Origin: Earliella scabrosa
Taxonomy: Eukaryota; Basidiomycota; Agaricomycetes; Polyporales; Polyporaceae
NCBI GenBank assembly: GCA_022605405.1
Contig: JABYQQ010000006.1
Location: forward strand, 1,426,001-1,490,000
Length of the DNA: 64,000 nucleotides
Direction: 5' to 3'
Part shown: positions 35,035-45,484 of the stretch, one piece after another
Layout: every line of letters begins with the position of its first letter
Numbering within the stretch: the first letter of the stretch is position 1
Program-made: the position numbers and the translations under genes
The notes under the pieces: generated by a model
Database searches by the model: none
Seen by the model: the letters and a program-made list of their open reading frames with translations, nothing else
Told to the model about the DNA's origin: nothing

Positions 35035-35337
35035 TCATTGCTTCCCTAACTTGTACAGAGGGTCGGGCCTAGGGAGAGCCCGCGTGTCGACGACGTCCAG
35101 GAGCTCTTCGAGCTGGTGGAATATGCTTCGGAAGGTGGTAGTGGCATACGCCAGCAGGAGCACGTTGGCAAGGAGGAGTGCAAGCGCGCAGGCTAGTGGG
35201 ACGAAGTTCGCTCGAAGGGAGGAGGCGCGGAGCGCAGGCGAGTAGGACTCGGGCAGCAAGGGGTCCTTCGCCTGACTTCCTTCACTGTCAAGGTAGTCAC
35301 CTTGCGGCAAGGGCTTGTACTCGTCGAGTCGTTCCAT
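35035..35337 (-). CDS. Small single-pass membrane protein with DTRxLPRPD motif
   Basis: About 100 residues from the ATG at 35337 (MERLDEYKPLPQGDYLDSEG) to TGA at 35035. A near-perfect intron (GTAAGA donor, TACTAAC branch, TTTTCAG acceptor, about 35345-35401) sits just upstream, in the 5' leader. An acidic, Pro/Leu-containing cytosolic part leads to one strong helix (PLACALALLLANVLLLAY), then a short lumenal or external part ending DTRALPRPDPLYKLGKQ. I do not recognise a named family, though short TM proteins with a D-x-R-x-LPRPD ending occur in Agaricomycetes as far as I recall. It is next to the 7TM/UstYa-like cluster and, like UstYa-type proteins, has its tail outside the membrane. Role unknown. 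Confidence 0.6.
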   Translation of the reverse strand: MERLDEYKPLPQGDYLDSEGSQAKDPLLPESYSPALRASSLRANFVPLACALALLLANVLLLAYATTTFRSIFHQLEELLDVVDTRALPRPDPLYKLGKQ

Positions 35338-36344
35338 GAGACGACTGAAAAGCGGCCAGAGTGTTAGTATTTCTTGAGTGAGGGCGCACAATTGGTCTTA
35401 CTTGCAAGGTCAGACGTGGCGTTCAATGAGGGCCCAGGGTGACTGCGGTCGCCGGGCGCCGTGTGGGCACACCTGTATATAAGAGGGTGATGTACCTTCA
35501 GCCAGTGCTATTCGACTATCTTGATATATACGTTACCTTTCTGGCAGTTGTCGCACGCTGCAAACACTGTTCCGGAAGACAGCTAGAACCTAGGAATATG
35601 TGCAGCATCCGGAAGCATTTCGCCGTTACGAAGGGCCGGTCGACTGGAATCACTTCGCAAAGAGGCGATGAGGGCGGCTGTGTGGCGGTAAAAGAAGGTC
35701 TAGACTAGATTGAACAACGCCTGTTCGAAGAGAGGGCCTGACATGAGGAGAAACGCATTGGAGTAACATAAGGCGGTGATGGTGCCATTGGTGGGTGGCA
35801 ACTCGTGGCATTGTGTGAGCGCTCCGCAGTCGGACTTCCCAACCACCCTGACAAGCGCCGAGCGTTCCCTGTCCACGGTCGTTCAACTTCGTCGAGGGCT
35901 TCTTGCCGGTCCCAAGCGACTGGCAATTGTTTTACCTCACAAGCACTCATGTTGCGATAGTTCAGACAAGAGGGTCCGTAAAATTGGTGAGACTAGTGGA
36001 CGCCACGTGGCAAGTCGACTGAGATAGCCTAGGGTGAGTGTCCCTTCCAGAGTCCAACATTGCACTGATTTGATTTGGTGTCCGTACATACAGCCGCCCT
36101 AGAGAGAATTACACCGATTGCACAGCGCGCAACAACGGGGCCGTAGATATGCCTGACAGAAGCTCCATGCCAACATGTTGTATTCCCATGAGTCAGCCGC
36201 TGCGCCTCCCATGACGATGCTGCCACTGTCAGATGCCAACTCGCGGGCACCGGGACCGGGTCGTGCTGGGGATAGTCTCTATTCGACTTTCTTCTTCCCG
36301 GCTGGTCTCTTTTCTGTCCAGAAATCATAGCTCAGGACTTCGCG
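35338..36344. other. Intergenic with leader intron of the small membrane protein
   Basis: Apart from the leader intron and a TATATAAG sequence at 35476 (plus strand) with no obvious gene after it, nothing is recognised. Confidence 0.4.
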
Positions 36345-37694
36345 ATGGTCGCCCTCACGAACGATATCGCGGCTCTGATCGGGTTCGGATGCGAGGCTGT
36401 GTGCTGGGGTATGTATCATTCCAATGTCAATTGCGAGTGTATTGATGAACTGACTGCTTCTGCCGGCCAGGGATCTATCTCGTTCTGTTCCTCATCTCAG
36501 TCGTCCTCCTCGTCCGCCGCCTCAGGACGCACAACACCCATGTAGCCATCCTCATCGCGATTGTCGCTCTCTTCCTGTGCTGCACGGCTCACTTTGCGCT
36601 GGAGTTCAATCATTTCTACACAACATTGGTACGTCAAGTGAATCTTATCTTCACTGTGCTTCCTGGTGCTTCCCTCTCAAATTGCACGCCCTGGGCCTGT
36701 CGGTTGTTGACAGGCAGCAACAGGTGTAGACCGCTTCGCGAACGAGACCAACTCGCTTCTGGGAGCGGACATTCTGATATCTGTCTGCGACCTCCTGGGA
36801 GACTTTATTCTGCTCTACCGCTGTTGGATCGTATGGGAACGCAACTACTGGGTCATCGTCCTCCCCACTCTAACAGCGGTATCGGGATTCGGTGAGTCGA
36901 TTGCTTCCTTCCTGGCCCCTCTCAAGGCCCCCGAGTCGCTTCCCATATGCCACATGCCACATTCCGAGTCTGCCTCTCTTCGCACCCGAACTCACGCTGT
37001 CTCTGCCCAGCATCCATCATCGCGTTCGCGCATATCCTGCTCGTCGTCGACCCAACGTCACCGGTGCCCCCGTCCGCGCTCGTCCCGCTAGGACTGGCCG
37101 GGTACTCGCTCCCGCTCGCGACGAACGTGATGGCGACCGCGCTCATCGTTGTTAAGCTCTGGTGGGTCCTGCGCTCCGCAGCAAAGATCGCCGGAGGCGA
37201 CACGCCCCTGTTCGGCAGCGGGTATAACGCGGTCCGGAACGCGCTCGCCATTGTCATCGAGAGCGGCGCGCTCTATCTTGTCACCCAACTCGTGTTTGTC
37301 ATCGTGTACTCCCTCAAGCACCCTTCGCAGGCTATCCTGGCCGTCATCGCGGTGCAGATATATGTGAGTCAGACCCCTCCTGATTGTCATGCGTGGTACC
37401 GAGCAGAAGAGTTGACGAGGTTGTCGCGTGCAGGGCATCGCGCCGACATTGATCATCATGAGAGTCGCTCTTGGTGTGTCCAGCGAGAGTACGGTCCAGC
37501 AGAGCCCTACAGAGCTGTCCGGACCCAGATGGCACTCCAGGACGGGGAGTTCGAGTGCTATTTCCAGATCGAACAATCCCAGAACACCCCTGCCGAGCAC
37601 CCTCGACGATACATTGAAGTCAGATGGTGGTTCGATGGAGATGATGCGATACATGAGCACCTCCCGAGTCATCCTCGGTGACGAGACGGTGTGA
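36345..37694 (+). CDS. Seven-transmembrane protein, Agaricomycete RCW family (7TM-b)
   Basis: Starts ATG at 36345 (MVALTNDIAALIGFGCEAVCWG); first intron at 36409 in phase 1; later introns near 36632, 36891 and 37364; TGA at 37692. Blocks: IYLVLFLISVVLLVRRL, LFLCCTAHFALEFNHFY, ATGVDRFANETNSLLGADIL, LLYRCWIVWERNYWVIVLP, IIAFAHILLVV, LPLATNVMATALIVVKLWW, ALYLVTQLVFVIVYSLKHP, GIAPTLIIMRVALGVSS, then a Ser-rich cytosolic tail ending DETV. About 330 residues, seven hydrophobic helices. Uncharacterised family; the topology and Ser/Thr tail are compatible with a receptor. The stop codon lies only 81 bp from that of the convergent UstYa-like gene. Confidence 0.8.
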
Positions 37695-37775
37695 TAGTGT
37701 ACAGTAGGATATCTTGGACCCTATCAGGTCGCGAACTGTTCGTAGATACATAAGGAAGCGCATTGAACCCGCGCA

Positions 37776-38449
37776 TCACTGCTCCACAGGACCTGCAGGA
37801 TGCGTATCCATGAAATCCCGCAAGACCGTCCAGTCCTTGCACCGATGCACCATGCCCACCCCGCTCGCCGAGTGCTCCAAGCGGCCATTCAGCAGCCCGG
37901 GGTCGTCCACCTCGAGCGTCGCGTCCGAGTAGCACAGCACCATCTGGCGCAGGTAGCGGAGGCAGTGCTCGATGTGCTCCGCGGCGTTGGTGCGGTTCGT
38001 GACGAAGCCGACGCGGATGACGTCGAGGCAGTGCAGCTGGTGGACCATCGAGACGAGGAACGTGCGGTTGTGCGGCCCGAGCGCGATGAAGCCGTCCCCG
38101 CCCTCTGCGGGGAAGAGCGTCGCCCAGTCGTCGTCGGCAAGCAGCGAGAAGTGCGGCTTGCCGGTTGTTAGCACGAGCCCGGAGGAGGGCAGCTTCAGGG
38201 GGAGCTGGGCGGGGAAGTCGTCCCCGATGTATGCTATAGGCGAGAGACAGGTGTGAGACATACGAGTTGTTGGATGAAGGTCTGACGGCGGGACGTACTG
38301 TATTCATGTACAGGGGGGAGGAGGCCCCGGAGTGCGCTTAGGGTGTAGAACGCGACCCCAAAGTTCAGACATGTGACGAGTGCGAACGCGGCGATTAGGA
38401 CTCGAGTGGGCATGCAGGTCGACGTGGGGTGGGCGGAAGGTGGGGTCAT
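37776..38449 (-). CDS. UstYa-like (DUF3328) protein 1
   Basis: Exons 38299-38449 and 37776-38233; 202 residues. N-terminal TM anchor (VLIAAFALVTCLNFGVAFY) and then LLPPVHEY, a phase-1 intron, and TYIGDDFPAQLP. Both family hallmarks are present: HQLHCLDVIRV and, about 40 residues later, HIEHCLRYLRQMVLC, the paired HxxHC motifs of UstYa-type oxidases (PF11807). A conserved Trp/Asp region (RCKDWTVLRDFMDTHP) ends the protein. In ascomycetes UstYa/UstYb and relatives catalyse oxidative cyclisation of RiPP precursors (ustiloxin, asperipin, phomopsin) or act in cyclochlorotine tailoring. No fault is visible in the reading frame. Convergent with 7TM-b. Confidence 0.85.
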
Positions 38450-39984
38450 GGCGGCATAGACATGGACGCATTATCCTGAGACGGGACTCGCTCCTCGTAA
38501 CAATGGTGTCTAGATCTGTGTATGCGGGGAGTCTGTCAGTCCAGTACACCCAGCCCCCGGAAATTGACGTACAGTCAGGTCGTTCGAGCGGTGCGAGAAG
38601 CACGCTGCTTTTCAATCACGCAGCTCCATGACTCGGAAGACAAGGACGTAGGGATCGTGGGGAGTGCAGGAAAGTCGGAACATGGGGTCATACCCCTGAA
38701 ATGATGGCGTGTCAATGGGTATGATGATGCTTCTGTGAGTTGTTGCAAGTGTCGCACTGGTGGTGGCTCGAGGCGGATGGCATCTCGAGATGCTTCTTGG
38801 GCGCTGCTCTCGCTATTTTTGACCAGGCGTACCGCGCACGGAAGAGCGGCCCACCGGGCGCGCACGTCGGAACCTTTAATGCCGGAAGAGAGCTGTCGGC
38901 ATGTTGAGGGGCGATTTGAGTCCTCGGGTGCCTAACCGTTTAAGGTCTAAGCGGGTGCAGTGTGGATTCCAGTATGGTTGTGTGCAGGGTCTACTGCATC
39001 TCGGTCTCTGTCATCCTGGGACAGCGAGTCGCAAGCTTGCGCGCTACATCCACAGCACAGAAGGCCGTGACATATGCATCAGTAGTGCCCCGAAAGCATT
39101 ATGTTCCACCGCATGATCTCACCAGCAGTTCATACAGTAGGGAACCCGCCGCACGGGAGGCGCTGTGCTGCGGGGTTCATATGAGCTGACCGTAGCGTCC
39201 TAGGTCAGCTTACAACCGTGTATGCGCCTGTACGTACACAATACCGTAGGTGAACGAATATGGGACAATGGAGACGAAAGGTTACTCACCGGACGCCGCT
39301 GTCCCGCCACGTACGTAACTATCGCCGCGAACTGCGCAGATATCGCATCCAGCACCGGATGCTATGTCGGCCTCGTACGATGATATGATGCGTTCACAGC
39401 TTTTCGCGCAAATGCGGCGCCATATCGGACAGATGTAGGAGACCGATACTGCGTTGAGACCAGATCGCCGATTACGACCGAAGCCGTGTCCTGGAACAAT
39501 ATGTACGAGTGAATATATGGCGTTGTGGACGGATTTACACATACAGTCAGGGCATGCCCCGTATAAGCATCGCATTCCTTTGTGAAGCCCGCATATAGGT
39601 AGCTCTGGCCGACTGGATTTCATAGATGACCGCTGATCGCACCTGTTCATGGAGATGTCGGGCGCCGATGGCGCAGTCAGTCCGTGAGGAGCCGGGGCAC
39701 TTAAAGAGTGCTAGCGACACACCTGCATTCCTCGCAAGTAAGGCTGTCCTTGTACATCATTGTATGCGAAACGATGAATAACCGAGGACCCTCACTGGCA
39801 ACTGTCCCATGCCGGAAGTACCATGCCCATGGCGTTGCTCTACCTGTGCGCATGCCAGAAGGAGTCACGGCGACATGCTGTCTGACAGAAGTGCCAGCAT
39901 CATCATGAACTGGAACAGATCGCGCACCTGAAGAGCTCCGCACTCTGGCCCCATGCGAGACGTTCGGGTGCTCTCGGCCCGTCA
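38450..39984. other. Intergenic between UstYa-like 1 and peptide gene 4
   Basis: No gene recognised. CATGCTGT (39874) and TGCCAGCA (39892) precede the peptide gene, with the same spacing as upstream of peptide gene 1. Confidence 0.4.
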
Positions 39985-39992
39985 TATATAAG
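39985..39992 (+). promoter_or_regulatory. TATA box (TATATAAG) of peptide gene 4
   Basis: TATATAAG 75 bp upstream of the ATG at 40060. Confidence 0.6.
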
Positions 39993-40059
39993 ACTGGGAG
40001 GGTTCGGGTCTGCCGTGGCGGCCAGCATTCCAGCTACTGCCAACCTCTTGAGCAACATT

Positions 40060-40472
40060 ATGCGTTTGTCTATCTCTCTCGTTGCGCTCGTCTTCGCTGC
40101 AACAGCGGTGAGTGGAGGTGAGCTTAGGAAAATGTAGCATCTACGAACCTGGACTCTAGACTCATGTCTATCTTCCCATCAGTTCCCATCATCGGCCGAG
40201 CTGAGGGAGCGCTATGGAAGAGTGGGGCCCACCAAGTAGTGTCCGATGGTACGTTGCATCCATGGCTGGTCGCCACTCGCCGTCACGACTCCTGACGTGT
40301 GCTGACGTACATCTGTGCATTGTAGAACCCGCGACGGACAAGATCGCCGCTCGGGCTGAAGGAGCGTTGTGGAAGAGCGGTGCGCACCAGACAGTCTCGG
40401 ACTCGGGTAGGTTCACATAGCCCGTAAGAATGACACCATTAGATTGACCTTTTGGCAGAGGCCAAGGAGTAA
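40060..40472 (+). CDS. Small secreted peptide precursor 4, two LWKSGAHQ repeats
   Basis: Predicted exons 40060-40117, 40183-40248, 40326-40406 and 40459-40472; 72 residues. Signal peptide (MRLSISLVALVFAATAVSGG). Exon 2 encodes RAEGALWKSGAHQVVS and exon 3 ARAEGALWKSGAHQTVS, thirteen identical residues in each. Exons 2 and 3 are both multiples of three and flanked by phase-1 introns, so one arose by exon duplication. The tail is EAKE. If the last intron is not removed the protein would end GRFT instead. Arg precedes both cores (GR-AEG, AR-AEG), a possible processing site though not KR. Faces peptide gene 5 on the other strand. Confidence 0.65.
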
Positions 40473-41121
40473 CTTCGACCTCGACAACTCGGCTGGCGCC
40501 GCTTGACTCGGAGTAGCATGTATGTATATATCTGGTTCTTGTAGAGCCGCAGCATGTAGCATGGTTTCTCAGTTTATGTTTAGGCTATGATAGTCCTGTA
40601 ACTCACCATTTCTTGTGTGATACACGCGTACGGTTGTACTTGGTCAACCGTCATGGAAGTTAGCCGCCCAATCTCGACCTAACGGCATCTGCCGCGCCAC
40701 GTGGTGGACCAAGCACACGTCAGGTCTCGACCGTCTCGTCCACGACTCTCTCAAACCTCAGGCCTCAGCCTTCGAATAGCTTCGAATGCCAATTCAAGGC
40801 TCATGCCAGGCTTCAACTTGGGACTGACATGGGAAGGTATGACGCTTTCATTGGTTGAGTCCGCGCATAATCAGGAGTCACGTAGTGTCGATGTGGCAGG
40901 TTGGAACCCTAACTGTATGCAACTCGTCTCGAACATGCACCGTCTATCAGTGTCACATAGTTCATCAAGCGCATCTGAAGACTGGTATACGATTATTGCC
41001 CTGTACCGACAGCAGGCTCTGTACAGACAAAGCTCTAGACGCCCTGCAGGCAACCCCTGAACTGTTTCTTCGTTAAGACGAACTCTCCAAGACAATGATA
41101 CGATGGTCACGGTGGTCTCGT
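40473..41121. other. Spacer at the centre of the mirror-image cluster
   Basis: No gene recognised. The midpoints of the flanking mirrored gene pairs all fall at about 40.8-40.9 kb, inside this spacer. Confidence 0.4.
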
Positions 41122-41572
41122 TCAGCTAACGGTATCAGCCTTCTTCTCGTCTGCAGCGACGAGCCGTCAGCGACTCTGACGAGGCTCGTTGACGGTTGAC
41201 GTACCAGAGATGACCTGGTGCACTCCGCTCTGCCAGAACTCGCCCTCCTTCCTGGCCGCAAGGCTCAGTGTTGCAGACGGAGCATTGGCACTGGCAGGAA
41301 CCGAGTCTGTTTCACGAGTTCGTCAGTTAACCCATTGGTGCGTCTATCTGCATGACGATGCGAATCACTTACCTGAAATGACCTGATGCAAGCCGCTCTG
41401 CCAGAACGCCCCTTCCTTCCTGGCGACGTGGCCTTTAGGTGCGGGTGCTGCCAGTGATACGTGTCAGTGACCGGTTCCCTCAAGTTGCCCTCGTCGTGCA
41501 TCGCTGACCTCCGTGTACCGCAGAAACCACCGCAGCGAAGACGATTGCAAGCGTTGACAGGGCGAAGTGCAT
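41122..41572 (-). CDS. Small secreted peptide precursor 5, two FWQSG(L/V)HQVIS repeats
   Basis: Predicted exons 41509-41572, 41373-41447, 41205-41306 and 41122-41150; 89 residues. Signal peptide starts MHFALSTLAIVFAAVV and ends HG|AP. Exon 2 gives ARKEGAFWQSGLHQVIS and exon 3 gives AARKEGEFWQSGVHQVIS; the tail is DEKKADTVS. All introns are phase 1, and donors and acceptors are canonical (GTAAGT, GTACGT, GTCAGC; CAG). The RK before each core is the nearest thing to a dibasic site in the family. Peptide genes 4 and 5 are the only two-repeat members and lie tail to tail, between two UstYa-like genes. Confidence 0.7.
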
Positions 41573-41650
41573 GGTTGGAGCAGTGCCGCAGGTGCGTACT
41601 AAGTTCTAAATCCCTGGGTGGTTTCGTTGACGAACTCACATACTCCTCAG

Positions 41651-41658
41651 CTCTTATA
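41651..41658 (-). promoter_or_regulatory. TATA box (TATAAGAG) of peptide gene 5
   Basis: On the minus strand TATAAGAG ends 79 bp before the ATG at 41572. Confidence 0.55.
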
Positions 41659-41849
41659 CGGGGGCACGAGAACCAACCGATACTGTTCAGGCTCTCTCCG
41701 ATGATCAGTGGGGCAAAACCCGGGGCTGACCGTCTCTCTGAAAACGCCGCGTCTTCAGACCTTCCCAGATGTATGTCGGCGGTGCAGGCATAATAGCGTC
41801 CGCGCCGTGTTCCCGTCTGACCGGGATCTTGTGAGAATTCAGGCTCTGT

Positions 41850-43180
41850 ATCATCTCTCAACAACTGATGCATACGCCCAGATGACGCAGAAGCGCACGG
41901 AACAACGTGTATCCATCTCTACATCAGGGTCTGGCGTGGACTCCGGATACCACACCTCACAGCATTCGCAAGTGCGGTATTCCGTGTCAATACCTTGCTT
42001 CGCACTAAGGGACACGAGTGTTGTAAGTGTCGCACAACTACACTGATACGCCCATGCCGCAGCGGAACAAGCTTCTTCATTCATGCCAACATCTGCCCTT
42101 CGCCCTTGTTATGTCACAGCGCGCTTCGATCAGCTCATCGCGATCGGTAACACACTGACAGCGCCGCGCTGCGTACTCCCATCGGGCGATTCAAGGTCAT
42201 GGCGGAAGGACACACACGTACAGGTCAGCCTGAGGCTATACGGGGAAGAACAACGATTCACGGGACTCCCAGAACACCGAACGCCTCCGGATCCTCTTCT
42301 GGTACGTCACGTCTCTCCAGCAGTATCACTGCCGTCGACTCTGCTGCCAGACGGGACGCTCGAGGCTCATCATGTATTCGTGTCTATTCTTAGCACGCCT
42401 CTATCGCCCACTTCACTCCAATCACCGCTCGAGAATGGCGGTGTATCGCTGGCAATTCGGAATAACGAAAGTGTCGGCATGAGATTCTGCTCGTGCTCCG
42501 GTGTCATCCTGGGAACTGGATGAGAGCATACTATCAAGGGTGAGTCACATGTACATTCAAGTTCGTGCTCAGCCATAGTAAGTAGCCGAAGGATTGGCGG
42601 TGATTACAGAGTGCTCCAAGTGGAAACGAGCTCAGCAAGTTCACTTCATGCCTTTCCCTCTTGCACGAAAAGTGGAGTGTCACTTCGCCCCGGATTTACC
42701 TCACATTGTGGATCCAGGCATGCACTACGAGGTAAGCGCTCAGCGCTCGTACCAATCGTTATGGGCTCTTCTTCATTCGCCCGTCTATCAGCGCTCGGCA
42801 CAGGTCTGAGGCCAGAGCGAACTCGAACTCTCCGAGTAACCCACATACCAGATATCAATCTTCCTCAAGAAGTGGTGCCGCAAACGTAGCGAGATGAGCA
42901 TCGGAGGCGAGTGGAATACTGCGGGAGTGGATTCTTCCAGGGGCATCATTCCGTTTGAAGCTCAGGCCTCTCACCACTCACCGCGTTCGTACAGATGCGT
43001 GCCTCCTTGATGAGGAAGTGCAGCCTGCGCTCGAACAGGACTATGTCTTCGATGTCGCTGATACCGCCCAAGAAGCTGCTCCAATCAGTCTAGTTGCTAT
43101 ACTCTCCGAGATATCCTGGGTAGGTCGACCGGTGACCGCGGACGCGCCGTATCCTCTTCGTCCACGAGAGCACAATCTCA
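41850..43180 (+). other. Possible unrecognised multi-exon gene or remnant
   Basis: Several plus-strand open segments are bounded by plausible splice sites: one ending ALRDTSV at GTAAGT (42017); one from CGGAACAAG (about 42062) with YVTARFDQLIAIGN and, continuing, VQVSLRLYGEEQRFTGL; one from 42607 with WKRAQQVHFMPFPLARKVEC and DLPHIVDPGMHYE ending at GTAAGC (42732). The amino-acid texture (beta-rich, Pro/Asp turns) looks coding and vaguely arrestin-like, but I cannot find a start, stop and domain I trust. It may be decayed. Confidence 0.3.
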
Positions 43181-43246
43181 TCGTAGGCTGGGATACTTCC
43201 CCCGTCCGTACGTCGTCGCGTCTTACAGCCCTCCTTCCACGCCGCG

Positions 43247-43925
43247 ATGTTTCTTGCCACCGCACGCTCCAGAGACTCCCTCTCTGTGCGCATCTTGCTA
43301 GTGGCGCTCACAATCGTCACAGCGTCGCATATTGCGACCGTATTCTACACCCGGAGTGCGCTTCGGGCCCTCCTCCCTCCAGAGCACGAGTACAGTAAGC
43401 GGCCACTGATCTCTCCACCCAAGCATCCCTGACCCCTCTCTTCCAGCCTACATCGGGGACGACTACCCCGCCCAGCTCCCGATCAAGCTCCCGCCCGCCG
43501 GGCTCGTGCTCACCACCGGGCGGCCGCACTACTCGCTCCTCGCCGACGACGACTGGGGCACGCTCTTCCCGCCGGGCGGGAACGGCTTCGTCGACATCGG
43601 GCCCACGAACCGCACCTTCTCGGTCTCGATGGTGCACCAGCTGCACTGTCTGGACGTCATCCGCGTCAGCTTCGTGACGAACCGCACGGGCGCGTACGAG
43701 CACGTCGAGCACTGTTTGCGCTATATGCGCCAGACGGTGCTCTGCCACGCGGACACGACGCTCGAGGCGGACGAGCCGATGCGCGTGAACGGCGTGTGGG
43801 AGCACGCCGCGGATGGTCTGGGGTCTGTGCATCGGTGCAGGGACTGGACCGTCCTCCGGGACTTTATGGACGCGCACCCGCCGGGAGAGGTGAAGATGAG
43901 CGAGAGGATTGAGGCCGAGGCGTAG
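43247..43925 (+). CDS. UstYa-like (DUF3328) protein 2
   Basis: Exons 43247-43394 and 43447-43925; 208 residues. TM anchor ILLVALTIVTASHIATVFY, then ALRALLPPEHEY, a phase-1 intron at the same place as in copy 1, and TYIGDDYPAQLPIKLPPAG. Motifs HQLHCLDVIRVSF and HVEHCLRYMRQTVLC provide the two HxxHC metal or catalytic motifs; RCRDWTVLRDFMDAHPPG follows. This is the closest relative of copy 1, in mirrored orientation. An upstream open frame (from 42955) is not joined because the Met at 43247 directly precedes the TM segment as in the family. Convergent with 7TM-c. Confidence 0.85.
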
Positions 43926-44162
43926 CTGGCTGCCGCGGCGTGTCCTACGTCGGCGGCGGGTCGTGTAATCGCGGGCTGCCCGGAATAGTAGCACTCGCTC
44001 TCGCGCTGTCTCGTGACGTCAATGCATCCGGATGAGAAGGCAGCGACAGCGAGTATCCCGCAAGATAAGGCAAGGAAGAATGTGCTTTCGAACCCACAAA
44101 ACCCCGATGACCCAGGACGGTGACTACAATACATACAAACATGACTTTGCACGTGCAGCACA

Positions 44163-45484
44163 TCAGACTGCCTCGCCTCGCGAAGTCGCGAGGTCTACGC
44201 CCTTCATCTCGATGGACTCTCTGTCCGAGCCCGACCCGGAGCCCGTCTGCGTCGCGTCTGCCGGGCGCCGCAGCTGCATGACCGTCCCCGGTTTGGCGTT
44301 CGTCGAGACCGAGGTGGTGCCCGTGCCGGTCGTGTCCGCGAAGGAGCGGAACCGAAGACCAGAGACGACGTTCTGCGAGTGCGGCACGGTGCTGTCAAAG
44401 CTTGACACTCCGAGGGCGACACGCATGATGATGAGCGTCGGCGCGATGCCCTGCACATTCAAGTCCCACGCGACGTCAGCGAGCGTTCAATCTCAACCGT
44501 GCCATGCTGCCCCCGACGAGCGGCGCGGAGACTCACATAAACCTGGACGGCGATCGTGGTCTGGATCGCGAGCGCGGGGTGGTTGATGGCGTAGAGAACG
44601 ACAAAGACGAGCTGGGTGATGAGGTAGAGCACGCCGCTCTCGACGATGATCTCCGCCGCGTGCCGCACCGCGCCGTACCCGCTCGTGAAGATCGGCGCGG
44701 ACTCGCCGACGGCCACGATGGGCACGCGGATCATCCACAAGAGTTTCCCCACAATCAGTCCGGTGGCCATGACGTTCGTCGTGAGCGGGAGCGCGTAGCT
44801 CGCGAGCCCGAGAGGGATCAGCTCGGGTGGGGGCAGGGGCGCGGTTGGGGAGAGCGTGAGCACCAGGTGCGCGACTTCGCCGACGCATGCTGAGTTGCGT
44901 GCGCGGGGATGGATTCGATGAGTGGGAGCCTCCCTTGCTTTTGATGGACGATCACTCACCGAAACCTGCGACTGCTGTCAGGGTAGGAAGGACAACAACC
45001 CAGTATTTTCTCTCCCAGACGATCCAGCAGCGGTAGATGAGGATGAAGTCGCCGAGCAGATCGCACACCGAGAGGAGAATGTCCCCGCCAAGAAGCGCAG
45101 AAGTCTCGTCGGCGAAGCCCTCGACGCCAGTAGAGCCCTGGCGCAGTCTATTCAGGAAGCCGAGCGCGAGATGGAGAAGAAGCCTCCGAGGTGGACGTAC
45201 CAAGACGGTGTAGAAGTGGTTGAACTCTATCGCAAAGTGGGTCGTGCAGCACAGGAAGAGTGCGCACATGAGGGCGACGATGGGGCCATGCGCCGGATTG
45301 CTCTTCTGGGTTTGGGTGCGTCGGATGAGCAAGAAGACGGTGGAGACGAAGAGGACGACGTAGATGCCTGTTGCGAGGTCAGAATGAGCTGTGAGGGTAC
45401 TAGTAGCATGTTGGACGGGTGCGTACCCCAGCAGACGGCTTCACAGGCAAAACCGATCAGCGCGTAGATGTCATTGCTGAGCAT
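44163..45484 (-). CDS. Seven-transmembrane protein, Agaricomycete RCW family (7TM-c)
   Basis: Starts ATG at 45484 (MLSNDIYALIGFACEAVCWG). Blocks: ALFLCCTTHFAIEFNHFY, ATGVEGFADETSALLGGDIL, IYRCWIVWERKYWVVVLP, LPLTTNVMATGLIVGKLLW, GVLYLITQLVFVVLYAINHP, GIAPTLIIMRVALGVSS, then a Ser/Thr-rich tail ending SRGEAV. Intron positions match 7TM-b, including the phase-1 junction after the first helix start. The GIAPTLIIMRVALGVSS block is identical to 7TM-b over 17 residues, although the tails have diverged. Convergent with UstYa-like 2, 237 bp apart. Confidence 0.8.
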
